Positions 43,599-51,949 of a stretch of 64,000 nt of DNA are shown in pieces (position 1 is the stretch's first letter; every line of letters starts with the position of its first letter). Origin of the DNA: an uncultured Erythrobacter sp. (lineage in GTDB: Bacteria; Pseudomonadota; Alphaproteobacteria; Sphingomonadales; Sphingomonadaceae); the NCBI GenBank assembly GCA_947493165.1, contig CANLPY010000002.1:1-64000 (forward strand). Direction: 5' to 3'. Under the pieces are notes generated by a model that made no database searches, had not been told where the DNA came from, and worked only from the letters and a program-made list of their open reading frames with translations. Made by a program: the position numbers and the translations under genes.

Positions 43599-45005
43599 TT
43601 AGATCCGCCCTTTCAGGACGCGACCTATCGGCCCATTGTCGCCGATCAGGTACATCGGCCGCATGCGCGATCCGGGAGGAGCACTTTCCGCTACGATAAT
43701 GCGTGCATCGGGATGCGCGTTTCGGATGAACGCGCTGGTCTTCACGCCGCGACCGGGGCGTTCAAGCAACACTTTTCCTTTCTTGAATGTCGCCCCGCCA
43801 TTTTCGCTTTCCCACCAAGCAATTGTGCCATGGCTACGCCCCCGGATCTTTTCTGAAGATGCGAGTAGGAAACGCACTCTATCTTGAGAAATCGCATCAA
43901 TATCGCCGCGAGAAAACGGCAACCCGGCATCAAGTCCACCGATCCATTCTTCTCCGTTCCAGCGGAAATGGCGCATCGCTTTTGGACCGCCATGACGCTC
44001 GCCGATGTTATGACCCATCACAATCCCGATATGCGGGAAGCCCTGGTCATCAAGCATGCATGACTGGTTGAATGTCCACATCTCGTCGGACTTGAATACA
44101 CGTGCGTGGGCATCCGCCGCCTCGCGATCAATTGGCATCGGCAGGGTTTCGTCCTGCACATTTCGCAAGGTTTCCGTCTCAGTGTCGAACACCATGTAGT
44201 AGAGATTGTGCCGCTCCCCTCTATGCGCGAACCCTTGCGAAAATTTATCACGGCAGACGTGGTAATCAAAGCTGACGATTATATCGCTACCATTGCCTCG
44301 TGTGAGGTAAGGGTACCAGCTGTCAGTCGCCTCAATGTCAGTCCGCCGTTTGCGCTCCATGAAAGACACCGGATCGGCAAAGGTCCGGCCATTATCTGTC
44401 GACTTTTGATAAACCCAGTTGCTGCGATGTGCGCCGTGGCGGTAGAACAGAAAGATATCGCCATTATCCATCTTTATAGCTTGATTGTAAGTTCCAAATG
44501 GAGAGATGTTGTCGAGATCATCCCATTCGCTAATGTCGAATGGCCGCCTTGAAACCGCATGAAGATTGTCGCCCGCGTGCGCGCCACCAAGCATATTGGT
44601 GAGACCGTTGGACTTTGATCCGCCATGCCCCCCATAGAAGATATGAATATAGCCAGCATCGTCAATTAGCAGCGTGGGCTTGCCATGACTGTCGATTTTG
44701 TCGGCGAACTCAGGCCCTTTACCCAACTGGCTGACACCAGCTTGATACGGACCATCCCACGCATCAGTCGCGTGATCGTATACTGCCACGTACGGATCCT
44801 CCAGCGGCCCTTGATAGGATACGTACGTCTTCCCATTCAGATGTTCGCCAGCTGGATGCTGTACGACCGCAACACCTTCCCCAAAGCCATTGTCAGCAAA
44901 GTGGCTGCGCTGCACACTATCCCGAGCCAGCAACGATCCCGATAGAGGCGCTGTTCCAATAAGCAGTCCAGCGCCCACAACCCTTAATGATTCCCGCCGA
45001 TCCAT
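43599..45005 (-). CDS. PL25-type ulvan lyase, copy B
   Basis: This 468-residue paralogue of copy A has the same active-site layout: His107, His127, Tyr173, Arg189, Tyr231, and a zinc-site set His193, His249, Cys251 with His261 or His266. The loop carrying the last His differs in length from copy A. The N-terminus MDRRESLRVVGAGLLIG is a twin-arginine-like signal without a lipobox, so this copy is probably soluble in the periplasm or secreted, whereas copy A is anchored. GGGAGG precedes the ATG at 45005. It is the first gene of a two-gene operon with GH5. Confidence 0.87.
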   Translation of the reverse strand: MDRRESLRVVGAGLLIGTAPLSGSLLARDSVQRSHFADNGFGEGVAVVQHPAGEHLNGKTYVSYQGPLEDPYVAVYDHATDAWDGPYQAGVSQLGKGPEFADKIDSHGKPTLLIDDAGYIHIFYGGHGGSKSNGLTNMLGGAHAGDNLHAVSRRPFDISEWDDLDNISPFGTYNQAIKMDNGDIFLFYRHGAHRSNWVYQKSTDNGRTFADPVSFMERKRRTDIEATDSWYPYLTRGNGSDIIVSFDYHVCRDKFSQGFAHRGERHNLYYMVFDTETETLRNVQDETLPMPIDREAADAHARVFKSDEMWTFNQSCMLDDQGFPHIGIVMGHNIGERHGGPKAMRHFRWNGEEWIGGLDAGLPFSRGDIDAISQDRVRFLLASSEKIRGRSHGTIAWWESENGGATFKKGKVLLERPGRGVKTSAFIRNAHPDARIIVAESAPPGSRMRPMYLIGDNGPIGRVLKGRI

Positions 45006-45038
45006 TCTGACCTCCCTCACTAACACTGAAACTGCGCA

Positions 45039-45070
45039 TGATCATTACTGATCATATTCGATTGAATATG
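45039..45070. promoter_or_regulatory. Inverted-repeat cluster upstream of PL25 copy B
   Basis: TGATCA occurs twice (45039-45044, 45049-45054). CATATTC (45053-45059) pairs with GAATATG (45064-45070). The stretch from 45049 (TGATCATATTCGATTG) resembles the 16-mers at 34248 and 49228. Confidence 0.55.
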
Positions 45071-45140
45071 CAAGCGAGGTATGAATGTAGAGCGGCATAA
45101 GAGCCATTTCCGGAAAATTAATACGACCGCCTGAGCGGGA

Positions 45141-46193
45141 CTAATGAAACTTAGCGGATGCGCGCTCGACGATGTGAGAGGGGACGACCACCTGATTCAA
45201 ATTACAATCATGCGTAGCATTACCTAAGAACTCAGACACAAGCTTCGTTGCAGCTAACCGTCCCATTTCCTCAATCGGCCAATGCACTGTCGTCAAGGTC
45301 GGCCACACATGGGAAGCTGTGGCTGTATCATCAAAGCCAAGAACTTCCAGATCACCTGGCACTGCTAAGCCAAGCTCGTGAGCCGCATGCAAAACGCCGG
45401 AGGCCATTTCATCATTACTCGCGAAAATCGCTCTTGGACGGTCATTGCGATCAAGCAACTCTCGCCCTGCGTCCAACCCTGAACCGAACCGATAGTTACC
45501 CTGCGCTATCAAAGATTCTTCAAGGGGCATTCCGCAGTCAGTGAAGGCATCGCGAAAGCCGCTCTCACGTTCAATAGGTGAACGAAAACCTTCAGGCCCA
45601 CGAACAAATCCAATCCTTTTGAGACCTTTTGCAAGCATGGCGCTAATCAGCTCGTGTACGACCTCGCGATCATTCGATGCGACGCAGTTTGCAGGATCAT
45701 CAAGCGCGGTTGAGCCGATACGAATATAAGCCACGTCGAGGCGCTTACACAGTTCAACAATATCATCCCGTTCCGAAATCGGAGGTAAAATCAAAACGCC
45801 TAGTGGTCTCTGTTTTGTTAAGTAGGACTCTATATCTGCAAGAAGACCTGGCGAAATTCGGTCAACCGGCCTTACTGCTAGCGCCAGTTCGGTGTCCTTG
45901 ATGGCGGACAAAACCCCCTTTTGGAAATTGAGGACGGTCTGGCCATTAGGATTGTCGTGCAGCAGGGCAATCATGAAATTACGCCGCAGCGCCAACGCTC
46001 TGGCTTGCGGATTGGGGACATAGTCCAACTGCTGGATCGCCTGCTCTACTTTCTCTCGCGTCGCGTCGCTCATGAGCGGCGATTTGTTGATGAAGCGACT
46101 CACTGTTTTTTTTGAAACACCGGCCAGCGCTGCCACGTCGTTGATCGTAGGCGCGCCCTGCCCGCGCGAGTTATCATCGTCTCCCAATTTCAA
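45141..46193 (-). CDS. LacI-family transcriptional regulator of the ulvan-type locus
   Basis: The roughly 350-residue regulator has an N-terminal helix-turn-helix (TINDVAALAGVSKKTVSRFI), hinge region NPQARALALRR and effector domain with AIFASNDEMASGVLHA and DLEVLGFDDTATA. The likely start is the TTG at 46193 (a TTG at 46187 is possible); no in-frame ATG precedes the DNA-binding domain. It is divergent from the TRAP transporter genes. A LacI-like operator (TGACACCGGTTACCA) lies in the shared upstream region. The effector is probably a rhamnose- or uronate-derived sugar, by context only. Confidence 0.88.
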   Translation of the reverse strand: MKLGDDDNSRGQGAPTINDVAALAGVSKKTVSRFINKSPLMSDATREKVEQAIQQLDYVPNPQARALALRRNFMIALLHDNPNGQTVLNFQKGVLSAIKDTELALAVRPVDRISPGLLADIESYLTKQRPLGVLILPPISERDDIVELCKRLDVAYIRIGSTALDDPANCVASNDREVVHELISAMLAKGLKRIGFVRGPEGFRSPIERESGFRDAFTDCGMPLEESLIAQGNYRFGSGLDAGRELLDRNDRPRAIFASNDEMASGVLHAAHELGLAVPGDLEVLGFDDTATASHVWPTLTTVHWPIEEMGRLAATKLVSEFLGNATHDCNLNQVVVPSHIVERASAKFH

Positions 46194-46299
46194 GCGCCCC
46201 CTTCACCAAGCATCGTGCGCACTGCCCAATGCTTTACCTTGCCCTGCTGACAAGTTTGAAGCGAATTAGCAATGAAACAAATCGGGCTTGCAGTTGCTG

Positions 46300-46314
46300 T
46301 GACACCGGTTACCA
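46300..46314. promoter_or_regulatory. LacI-type operator candidate TGACACCGGTTACCA
   Basis: The near-palindromic 15-mer has the central CCGG and TG...CA ends usual for LacI-family operators. It sits between the LacI-type gene and dctP, 75 bases before the dctP start. It could regulate both. Confidence 0.5.
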
Positions 46315-46388
46315 TTAGGCTGGGATATCACGAATAAATGTGTCGGCCAAATTCGCTGGCCCGTTGATTCTTTGAAAGAGGGGTTGCT

Positions 46389-47384
46389 GTGCATTCAAGG
46401 CGCAAACATCTGAAATTGTGGTCTGCAGCGGGGCTCGCCTCACTTACGCCAGGATGCGCACAATTTGGTGGAACCGAGCGAATTACCTTGGCCCATACGT
46501 CAGATGTTCAGCACCCAGTGCATCTTGCTATGTCGAGGTTCGGTGAAGAGCTGGTGCGGCTGTCGGGTAATACGATGCTGGTGGATATATTCCCTAATGC
46601 CCAGCTTGGCACAGAACGCGAATTGGTTGAACTGGTCCAGTTTGGCGCAATCTCTATGACAAAGGTCTCTTCGCTATCGCTTGAGAGTTTCGCACCTAAA
46701 TTGGGCGTGTATTCCTTGCCATATATCTTCGATGGCAGCGAGCACCAGCGCCGCGTTCTGGAAAGTGAGATCGGCCAAGAACTCCTCGATGGGTTAAGCG
46801 ACGTCTTGCTTAAGGGTATTGGCCATTTTGATGCCGGCGCGCGCAGCTTTTACATGGCGGAGCGGCCGATCAACACACCGGACGATATCCGCGGCATGAC
46901 GCTTCGCGTGTTGCCCAGCGAAGCGCTCGTCAAAACAGTCGAAACATTTGGCGGTGCGGCCACGCCGATTGCCTTCGGAGAATTGTATGCCGCACTGCAA
47001 CAAGGAGTGGTCGATGGAGCGGAGAATAACCCGCCCAGCGTATTGAGCGCACGGCACCATGAAGTGTCGAAGTTCTACTCGCTCGATGAACATGTCAGTG
47101 CGCCCGATGTTATCGTGATGAGCCAAAGCGTTTGGGACAGCCTGACGCCGCAACAACAAGGTTGGGTCAAACAGGCAATGACTTCATCGGAAAGCTATCA
47201 ACGCGAATTGTGGCGTAAGGCCTCTGATGATGCACTTGCCGAAATTGAAGCCAGCGGTGTTGTTATCAACCGGCCTGACAAAGCGCCCTTTCGCAAAGCG
47301 GTAGCGGATCTGAAAGCGAGCTATAACGGAACCCCCATCGGAGAGCTTGCCGCGCGGATCGAAGCCATGTCGGAGAATGCATAA
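46389..47384 (+). CDS. dctP: TRAP transporter substrate-binding protein (DctP family)
   Basis: The 331-residue protein is a TRAP-type binding protein with a twin-arginine-like lipoprotein signal (SRRKHLK, then LTPGC at Cys23). Family landmarks are FPNAQLGTERELVELVQFG, the ligand-binding Arg region in MTLRVLPSEALVKT, and ELYAALQQGVVDGAENN. DctP proteins capture organic acids, often uronates, in the periplasm. The start is the GTG at 46389 with GAGGGG upstream. Its stop overlaps the DctQ start by one base. The ligand is probably an unsaturated or saturated hexuronate from the polysaccharide. Confidence 0.93.
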   Translation: MHSRRKHLKLWSAAGLASLTPGCAQFGGTERITLAHTSDVQHPVHLAMSRFGEELVRLSGNTMLVDIFPNAQLGTERELVELVQFGAISMTKVSSLSLESFAPKLGVYSLPYIFDGSEHQRRVLESEIGQELLDGLSDVLLKGIGHFDAGARSFYMAERPINTPDDIRGMTLRVLPSEALVKTVETFGGAATPIAFGELYAALQQGVVDGAENNPPSVLSARHHEVSKFYSLDEHVSAPDVIVMSQSVWDSLTPQQQGWVKQAMTSSESYQRELWRKASDDALAEIEASGVVINRPDKAPFRKAVADLKASYNGTPIGELAARIEAMSENA

Positions 47385-47875
47385 TGCGCCTCGTGATTGA
47401 AAAAGTGCTCGCCGGCATTCTTGTACTGCTCTTCAGCGCGACCGTTTTGACGGTCCTTTGGCAGGTCATCGGGCGATATGTCCTGGAGGCTCCCAGTTCT
47501 GCGACTGAAGAGATTGCTCGGTTCCTGCTCATCTGGCTGGGCATGGTGTCTATGGCCTATGCCTTTGCCAAGCGCATGCATGTGGGTGTTGATCTGATCT
47601 CTGCACGGCTGTCGCCCGGTTCGCGGGTCAATGCGGCCCGCGCGATCTGGCTCGCATGTGCAATTTTTGCCCTCACCGTGATGGTTTATGGTGGCGGCCT
47701 GCTCGTAAAAATCACAGCGACGCTGGGCCAAACTTCCGCTGCTCTCAGTCTGCCCATGTGGACCGTTTACACGATCATGCCTCTGAGCGGCCTTGTTATC
47801 TCATACTTAGCGATCTCCTTCCTCATCGAAGGAATTTCGACTGAGGACGAACCGGCTTCGGGAGAACCGCAATGA
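47384..47875 (+). CDS. dctQ: TRAP transporter small membrane subunit (DctQ family)
   Basis: This 163-residue protein with four hydrophobic helices carries the DctQ pattern VLWQVIGRYVLEAPSSATEEIARFLLIWLG, here split over residues 24-53. It forms the transporter core with DctM. The ATG at 47384 overlaps the dctP stop (TAATG), and its own stop overlaps dctM by four bases. Confidence 0.92.
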   Translation: MRLVIEKVLAGILVLLFSATVLTVLWQVIGRYVLEAPSSATEEIARFLLIWLGMVSMAYAFAKRMHVGVDLISARLSPGSRVNAARAIWLACAIFALTVMVYGGGLLVKITATLGQTSAALSLPMWTVYTIMPLSGLVISYLAISFLIEGISTEDEPASGEPQ

Positions 47876-49170
47876 CGACGGGTCTAATCCTCATAGTGGT
47901 GTTTTTCTTACTCGTGGCGCTCAACGTGCCGATCGGCTTCGCCATTGGTTTGGCAACGCTTGCTGCTCTGGGTTCAATTATGCCGATTGATCCGGCTACC
48001 ACCACTCTCGCTCAGCGGATGGTTGCCGGGCTTGATAGCTTCACCCTGCTTGCGATCCCCTTCTTCATCTTGAGCGGTTACCTGATGGGCGCAGGAGGTG
48101 TTGCAAGCCGTTTGATAAATGCTGCCAAAGGATTGATTGGCGCGCTTCCGGGCGGATTGGCTGTGGTCAACATCATCTCCAGCATGTTGTTTGGCTCGGT
48201 TTCAGGTTCCGCAGTTGCGGCCACCTCAGCGATCGGATCGTTCATGGTGCCAGCAATGAAGAAAGAAGGATATGACGCACCGTTCGCCGCATCGGTGACA
48301 ACGACGGCGTCAATCATAGGGCTCTTAATCCCGCCTTCGAACGTAATGATTGTATACGCTGTCGCTGCTGGCGGTGTCTCAATCGGCGCGCTATTTCTGG
48401 CTGGCTATGGTCCTGGCATCGTCGCCGGGCTGGCTCTGATCATCGCGGCGATGCTGGTCGCTCGCAAGGAAGGCTATCCCGTTTCAGAGCGGCTATCGCT
48501 TGGTGAATCGCTGCGCACTATCACTCCGGCAGTCCCTAGCATCGCCATGCTAGCCATTGTAATCGGCGGTATCGTTTCTGGCCTGTTCACCGCGACAGAA
48601 GCGAGTGCGTTCGCAGTCGTCTATTCGATGTTTCTGGGTATTTACCTGCACCGCGAAATGGGTTGGAAGGATTTGCCCGGCATCATTGTCAAATCAGCCG
48701 AAACAACTGGCATCGTCCTGTTCCTGATCGCTGCGTCTACCGGAATGGCTTGGATGCTCGCTTATTCGGGCTTGCCCGGCGCCATTGCGGAAGGCTTGTT
48801 GACGATTTCGCAGAACCCACTGCTGCTACTGTTGCTTATCAACGTCATATTGCTGGTCATCGGTGCGTTCTTGGACATCACGCCAGCCATCCTGATATTT
48901 ACGCCGATCCTATTGCCCGTCGCAACAGCCTTGGGCATTTCGCCAGTGCATTTCGGCATGATCCTTATCTTCAACCTGTCCATCGGGCTTTGCACACCTC
49001 CAGTAGGAACCGTGTTGTTTGTGGGAGCTGCGGTTGGCGGCACCAAGGTTGCTTCCATGATAAAGCCAATGATCCCGCTTTATCTCGCCATGCTGGCTGC
49101 CCTTGCGTTGACCACAGCAGTTCCGCAACTGTCAGAGGCGCTGCCGCGCTTCTTTGGCATGATGGAGTAA
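47872..49170 (+). CDS. dctM: TRAP transporter large permease (DctM family)
   Basis: The 432-residue, roughly twelve-helix membrane protein is the sodium-coupled channel subunit. Landmarks are NVPIGFAIGLATL, AIPFFILSGYLMG, GSVSGSAVAATSAIGS and IPPSNVMIVYAVAAG. Tight overlaps with dctQ and dctP make one operon. Together they would import uronates released by the lyases and GH105. Confidence 0.93.
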   Translation: MTTGLILIVVFFLLVALNVPIGFAIGLATLAALGSIMPIDPATTTLAQRMVAGLDSFTLLAIPFFILSGYLMGAGGVASRLINAAKGLIGALPGGLAVVNIISSMLFGSVSGSAVAATSAIGSFMVPAMKKEGYDAPFAASVTTTASIIGLLIPPSNVMIVYAVAAGGVSIGALFLAGYGPGIVAGLALIIAAMLVARKEGYPVSERLSLGESLRTITPAVPSIAMLAIVIGGIVSGLFTATEASAFAVVYSMFLGIYLHREMGWKDLPGIIVKSAETTGIVLFLIAASTGMAWMLAYSGLPGAIAEGLLTISQNPLLLLLLINVILLVIGAFLDITPAILIFTPILLPVATALGISPVHFGMILIFNLSIGLCTPPVGTVLFVGAAVGGTKVASMIKPMIPLYLAMLAALALTTAVPQLSEALPRFFGMME

Positions 49171-49227
49171 TCTCCCGCTGAAAGTCAGTCTTTCAAAAAA
49201 CCACTAATTCCAAACACCAATCTTTTT

Positions 49228-49243
49228 TGATCATTTTCAATCA
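49228..49243. promoter_or_regulatory. Operator-like 16-mer TGATCATTTTCAATCA
   Basis: This site lies 60 bases before the permease start and matches the 34248 site at 14 of 16 positions. It lies in the 130-base gap after dctM. Confidence 0.6.
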
Positions 49244-49302
49244 ATTTCTTGCATACGCGGAAAAGGCGGCTAGTCTTCTCGAAAAATCCGAGGGGAGTGG
49301 AT

Positions 49303-50949
49303 ATGGAAGAGTTTGAACGCGAGCCAGTCGCGCCGGCTGCGCTAAAACCAGGTCGGTATTTTGCGGCGTCCTATGCTGGGGAGCATGTGGCGGGCACCGA
49401 ATTTGTCATTGGTGCGATGTTCGTTTCCTGGGGTGTCGGTGCTGCCGACGTCATTTCTGGCCTGCTTCTCGGCAACCTACTGGCGGTGTTGAGCTGGGTA
49501 CTTATTTGTGCGCCTATTGCCACTGAAACGAGGCTGACCCTTTATGCCTATTTGGAAAAGATCGCCGGGCCGGGTTTCATCAAAATCTACAGTGTCATTA
49601 ATGGTATTCTATTCTGTATTTTAGCTGGGGCCATGATTACCGTTTCGGCCAGTGCTGTACGAATATTGTTTGGAATTCCTCCCCAAGTTGAATGGTATCC
49701 GACCAGCGCAACATTCATCCTGATTGCTTTGGGCGTGGGGGCCGTCGTCTCTTTCGCTGCGATGCGCGGGTTCAGCTTTGTTGCGCGTTTCTCAGAAGTA
49801 GCCGCCCCTTGGATGATCGCCATGTTCTTCGTCGGCGGGGCGGCATTGCTGCCCGTCATCCTGGCTGGCACGCCATCGGTGTCAAGCGTTGGCAGCTATG
49901 GTGAATTCGTGAACTTGGCAGAAACCAGCATCTGGATTGATCAAGGTACGGAAATGGGCTTCTGGCATGTGGTCGCCATTGCTTGGGGCGCGAACCTCGC
50001 ATTCCATGGCGGCCTTGGTGATATGTCGATCCTGCGCTTTGCGCGCCGCTCGTCCTACGCTTGGTATTCATCTTTGGGTATGTTCATCGGCCACTTTGCC
50101 GCATGGCTGGCAGCCGGAATTATGGGCGCAGGCGCAGCGATGATCTTAAAAACACCGCTTACTTCTCTGGACGCCGGGGCAGTCGCATTTCAGGCTCTCG
50201 GCCCGATCGGCATTCTCGCTGTGATCATCGCCGGTTGGACCACTTCAAACCCCACAATTTACAGGTCTGGTCTGGCATTCCAATCGCTCCATCCCGCTTG
50301 GTCGCGGGAGCGGGTGACGCTGATCGTTGGAGTGATAACTACCGTTATCGCGTGCTTCCCATTCGTGTTCACAAAGCTGCTCGACTTCCTTGGTATCATG
50401 GCGCTAGTCATGGCTCCGATCGGGGGCCTTATCTTTGCCGAACACTTCTTGTTCAAGAAGCTTGGACTGACACGGTATTGGCTTTGCGCAACCAGCGCAG
50501 CCATGAATGTTCCAGCGCTAGTAACTTGGATCGCCAGTGTCGGTGTTGCGGCGCTGCTAGGCTATCAAATGGGCGTCCATGTCCTTTTCCTATTCGTTCC
50601 CGCTTGGTTGACAGCCTTGGTGCTATATCCACTGTTGGCCTCTGCAATGGGCGCAAAATCAGTGGACGCAGGCGTTCTCGCTGCTTCGGAACGCGATGAG
50701 GCAGCCCGACAACAGGCAGAGCAAGACTATCTCGCTCAGCATCAGAAATCTGCGCTTGTTCAATCGGGTGGAAACCGAGCGTTTTTTGGCGTCGCCGCAC
50801 TTTCGCTCGCCGTCGCTATTGGCCTGGGTATCTTTGCACTAACAACAGGCGAATTGGACCGCTTCCAGTCTCTGATCATTTGGCCGACCCTGACTTATTT
50901 CATCTCTGCGATACTTCTCGTCAGGAGAGAAGCGGTCGCGCAAAGCTAG
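49303..50949 (+). CDS. NCS1-like permease (purine/cytosine permease superfamily)
   Basis: The 548-residue membrane protein has about twelve hydrophobic helices. The N-terminal segment SYAGEHVAGTEFVIGAMFVSWG and the helix-6 region IAWGANLAFHGGLGDMSILRFA resemble cytosine permease-type transporters. Its location in a glycan locus, followed by DUF4861 and sulfatase genes, suggests a sugar or sugar-acid rather than a nucleobase. The frame opens at 49249; GAGGGGAGTGG before the ATG at 49303 gives the start. A Gln/Ala/Glu-rich charged segment (470-495) is likely a cytosolic loop. Confidence 0.78.
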   Translation: MEEFEREPVAPAALKPGRYFAASYAGEHVAGTEFVIGAMFVSWGVGAADVISGLLLGNLLAVLSWVLICAPIATETRLTLYAYLEKIAGPGFIKIYSVINGILFCILAGAMITVSASAVRILFGIPPQVEWYPTSATFILIALGVGAVVSFAAMRGFSFVARFSEVAAPWMIAMFFVGGAALLPVILAGTPSVSSVGSYGEFVNLAETSIWIDQGTEMGFWHVVAIAWGANLAFHGGLGDMSILRFARRSSYAWYSSLGMFIGHFAAWLAAGIMGAGAAMILKTPLTSLDAGAVAFQALGPIGILAVIIAGWTTSNPTIYRSGLAFQSLHPAWSRERVTLIVGVITTVIACFPFVFTKLLDFLGIMALVMAPIGGLIFAEHFLFKKLGLTRYWLCATSAAMNVPALVTWIASVGVAALLGYQMGVHVLFLFVPAWLTALVLYPLLASAMGAKSVDAGVLAASERDEAARQQAEQDYLAQHQKSALVQSGGNRAFFGVAALSLAVAIGLGIFALTTGELDRFQSLIIWPTLTYFISAILLVRREAVAQS

Positions 50950-50995
50950 CGCTTATCAACCATTAGCCGCTGTTGCGGCGCGAGGAGAAGTTTGA

Positions 50996-51949
50996 GTGAA
51001 AACGGCAAGACTAGTCACAATCGCAGCGCTTTCCGCTCTGGCAGCAAGCTGCAACGCGCCCGATGAGAGCGGCGCAAATGGTTCACCTCAGGAAGCATCA
51101 GGCCAAGTCGCGATCGATTTGCGAGTGCGCGAGAATGACCAAAGCGCCTATGCCTCGCTTGAGGCTTTCACCATCCCCACATCGCATGAAATCGGCGACG
51201 GCATGATGCCGTATGAAGGTATCGGTTGGGAAAATGAACTGGTCGGTTACCGACTTTATCTCGATGGGCGTTTGGTCAGTGATATCTTCGGCAAGAAAAC
51301 TGGCGAACCTGCACTGGCACAGATCGACGAATACGGTAGCTATCACGATCTCGCACCATGGGGCATGGACGTATTAAAAGTTGGACCAAGCCTAGGCATT
51401 GGTGGGATCGGCATAATGCGCGATGGCCAGCCGGAACAATTTGTCAGCGTGCCGGAATTGTCCGTCGCAATTGAACAGAATGGTGGAGACACTGGCGGCT
51501 TTACGATCACGGCAGGCGGCATCGAAACGCCTGATGGCGCGACCGGCAGTTTTGTCGCCAACTATTCAATCGGAAATGGCAGCCCACTAACTCGAGTAAA
51601 AGTGCAATCGGCAGGCGGCCTACCCCTCACGAGCGGCATCGTCATGCATGACGGGGTCAAATTGCTGCAATCAGGCGATGACGCCGCTGATTGGCGTTAT
51701 GTTGCCACGTGGGGCGATCAGCAGAGTGAGAACGAGGATGGTCTAGGAATGGCGCTCTTTTACCGAGCTGGGCAGGCCAACTATGGCGGCTTCGCCAATT
51801 CTACGCAATTTGTCACGTTTGACAGCGGCGAATTTGAGTACGCATTCCTTGCTGCATGGGAACTGGACCCGCAAGGCGTGCAATCACTTGATGCCTTTGA
51901 AACGCTGCTAGAAAAGGAGCTGCAAGCTCTTGAAGGAGCACGTCAATGA
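50996..51949 (+). CDS. DUF4861 lipoprotein
   Basis: The 317-residue lipoprotein (LAASCN, Cys19) has the DUF4861 features YEGIGWENELVGYRLYLDGR, SYHDLAPWGMDVLKVG and AAWELDPQG near the end. The family has an all-beta fold and is common in polysaccharide loci, but I know of no established reaction. The GTG start at 50996 follows GGAGAAG. The next gene, a sulfatase, overlaps by four bases, so the two are probably made together. Confidence 0.83.
   Translation: MKTARLVTIAALSALAASCNAPDESGANGSPQEASGQVAIDLRVRENDQSAYASLEAFTIPTSHEIGDGMMPYEGIGWENELVGYRLYLDGRLVSDIFGKKTGEPALAQIDEYGSYHDLAPWGMDVLKVGPSLGIGGIGIMRDGQPEQFVSVPELSVAIEQNGGDTGGFTITAGGIETPDGATGSFVANYSIGNGSPLTRVKVQSAGGLPLTSGIVMHDGVKLLQSGDDAADWRYVATWGDQQSENEDGLGMALFYRAGQANYGGFANSTQFVTFDSGEFEYAFLAAWELDPQGVQSLDAFETLLEKELQALEGARQ

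Noticed and set aside
49181..49205. Short hairpin GAAAG/CTTTC followed by A residues after dctM
   Set aside because: The stem has only five base pairs and low GC, too weak to call a terminator.
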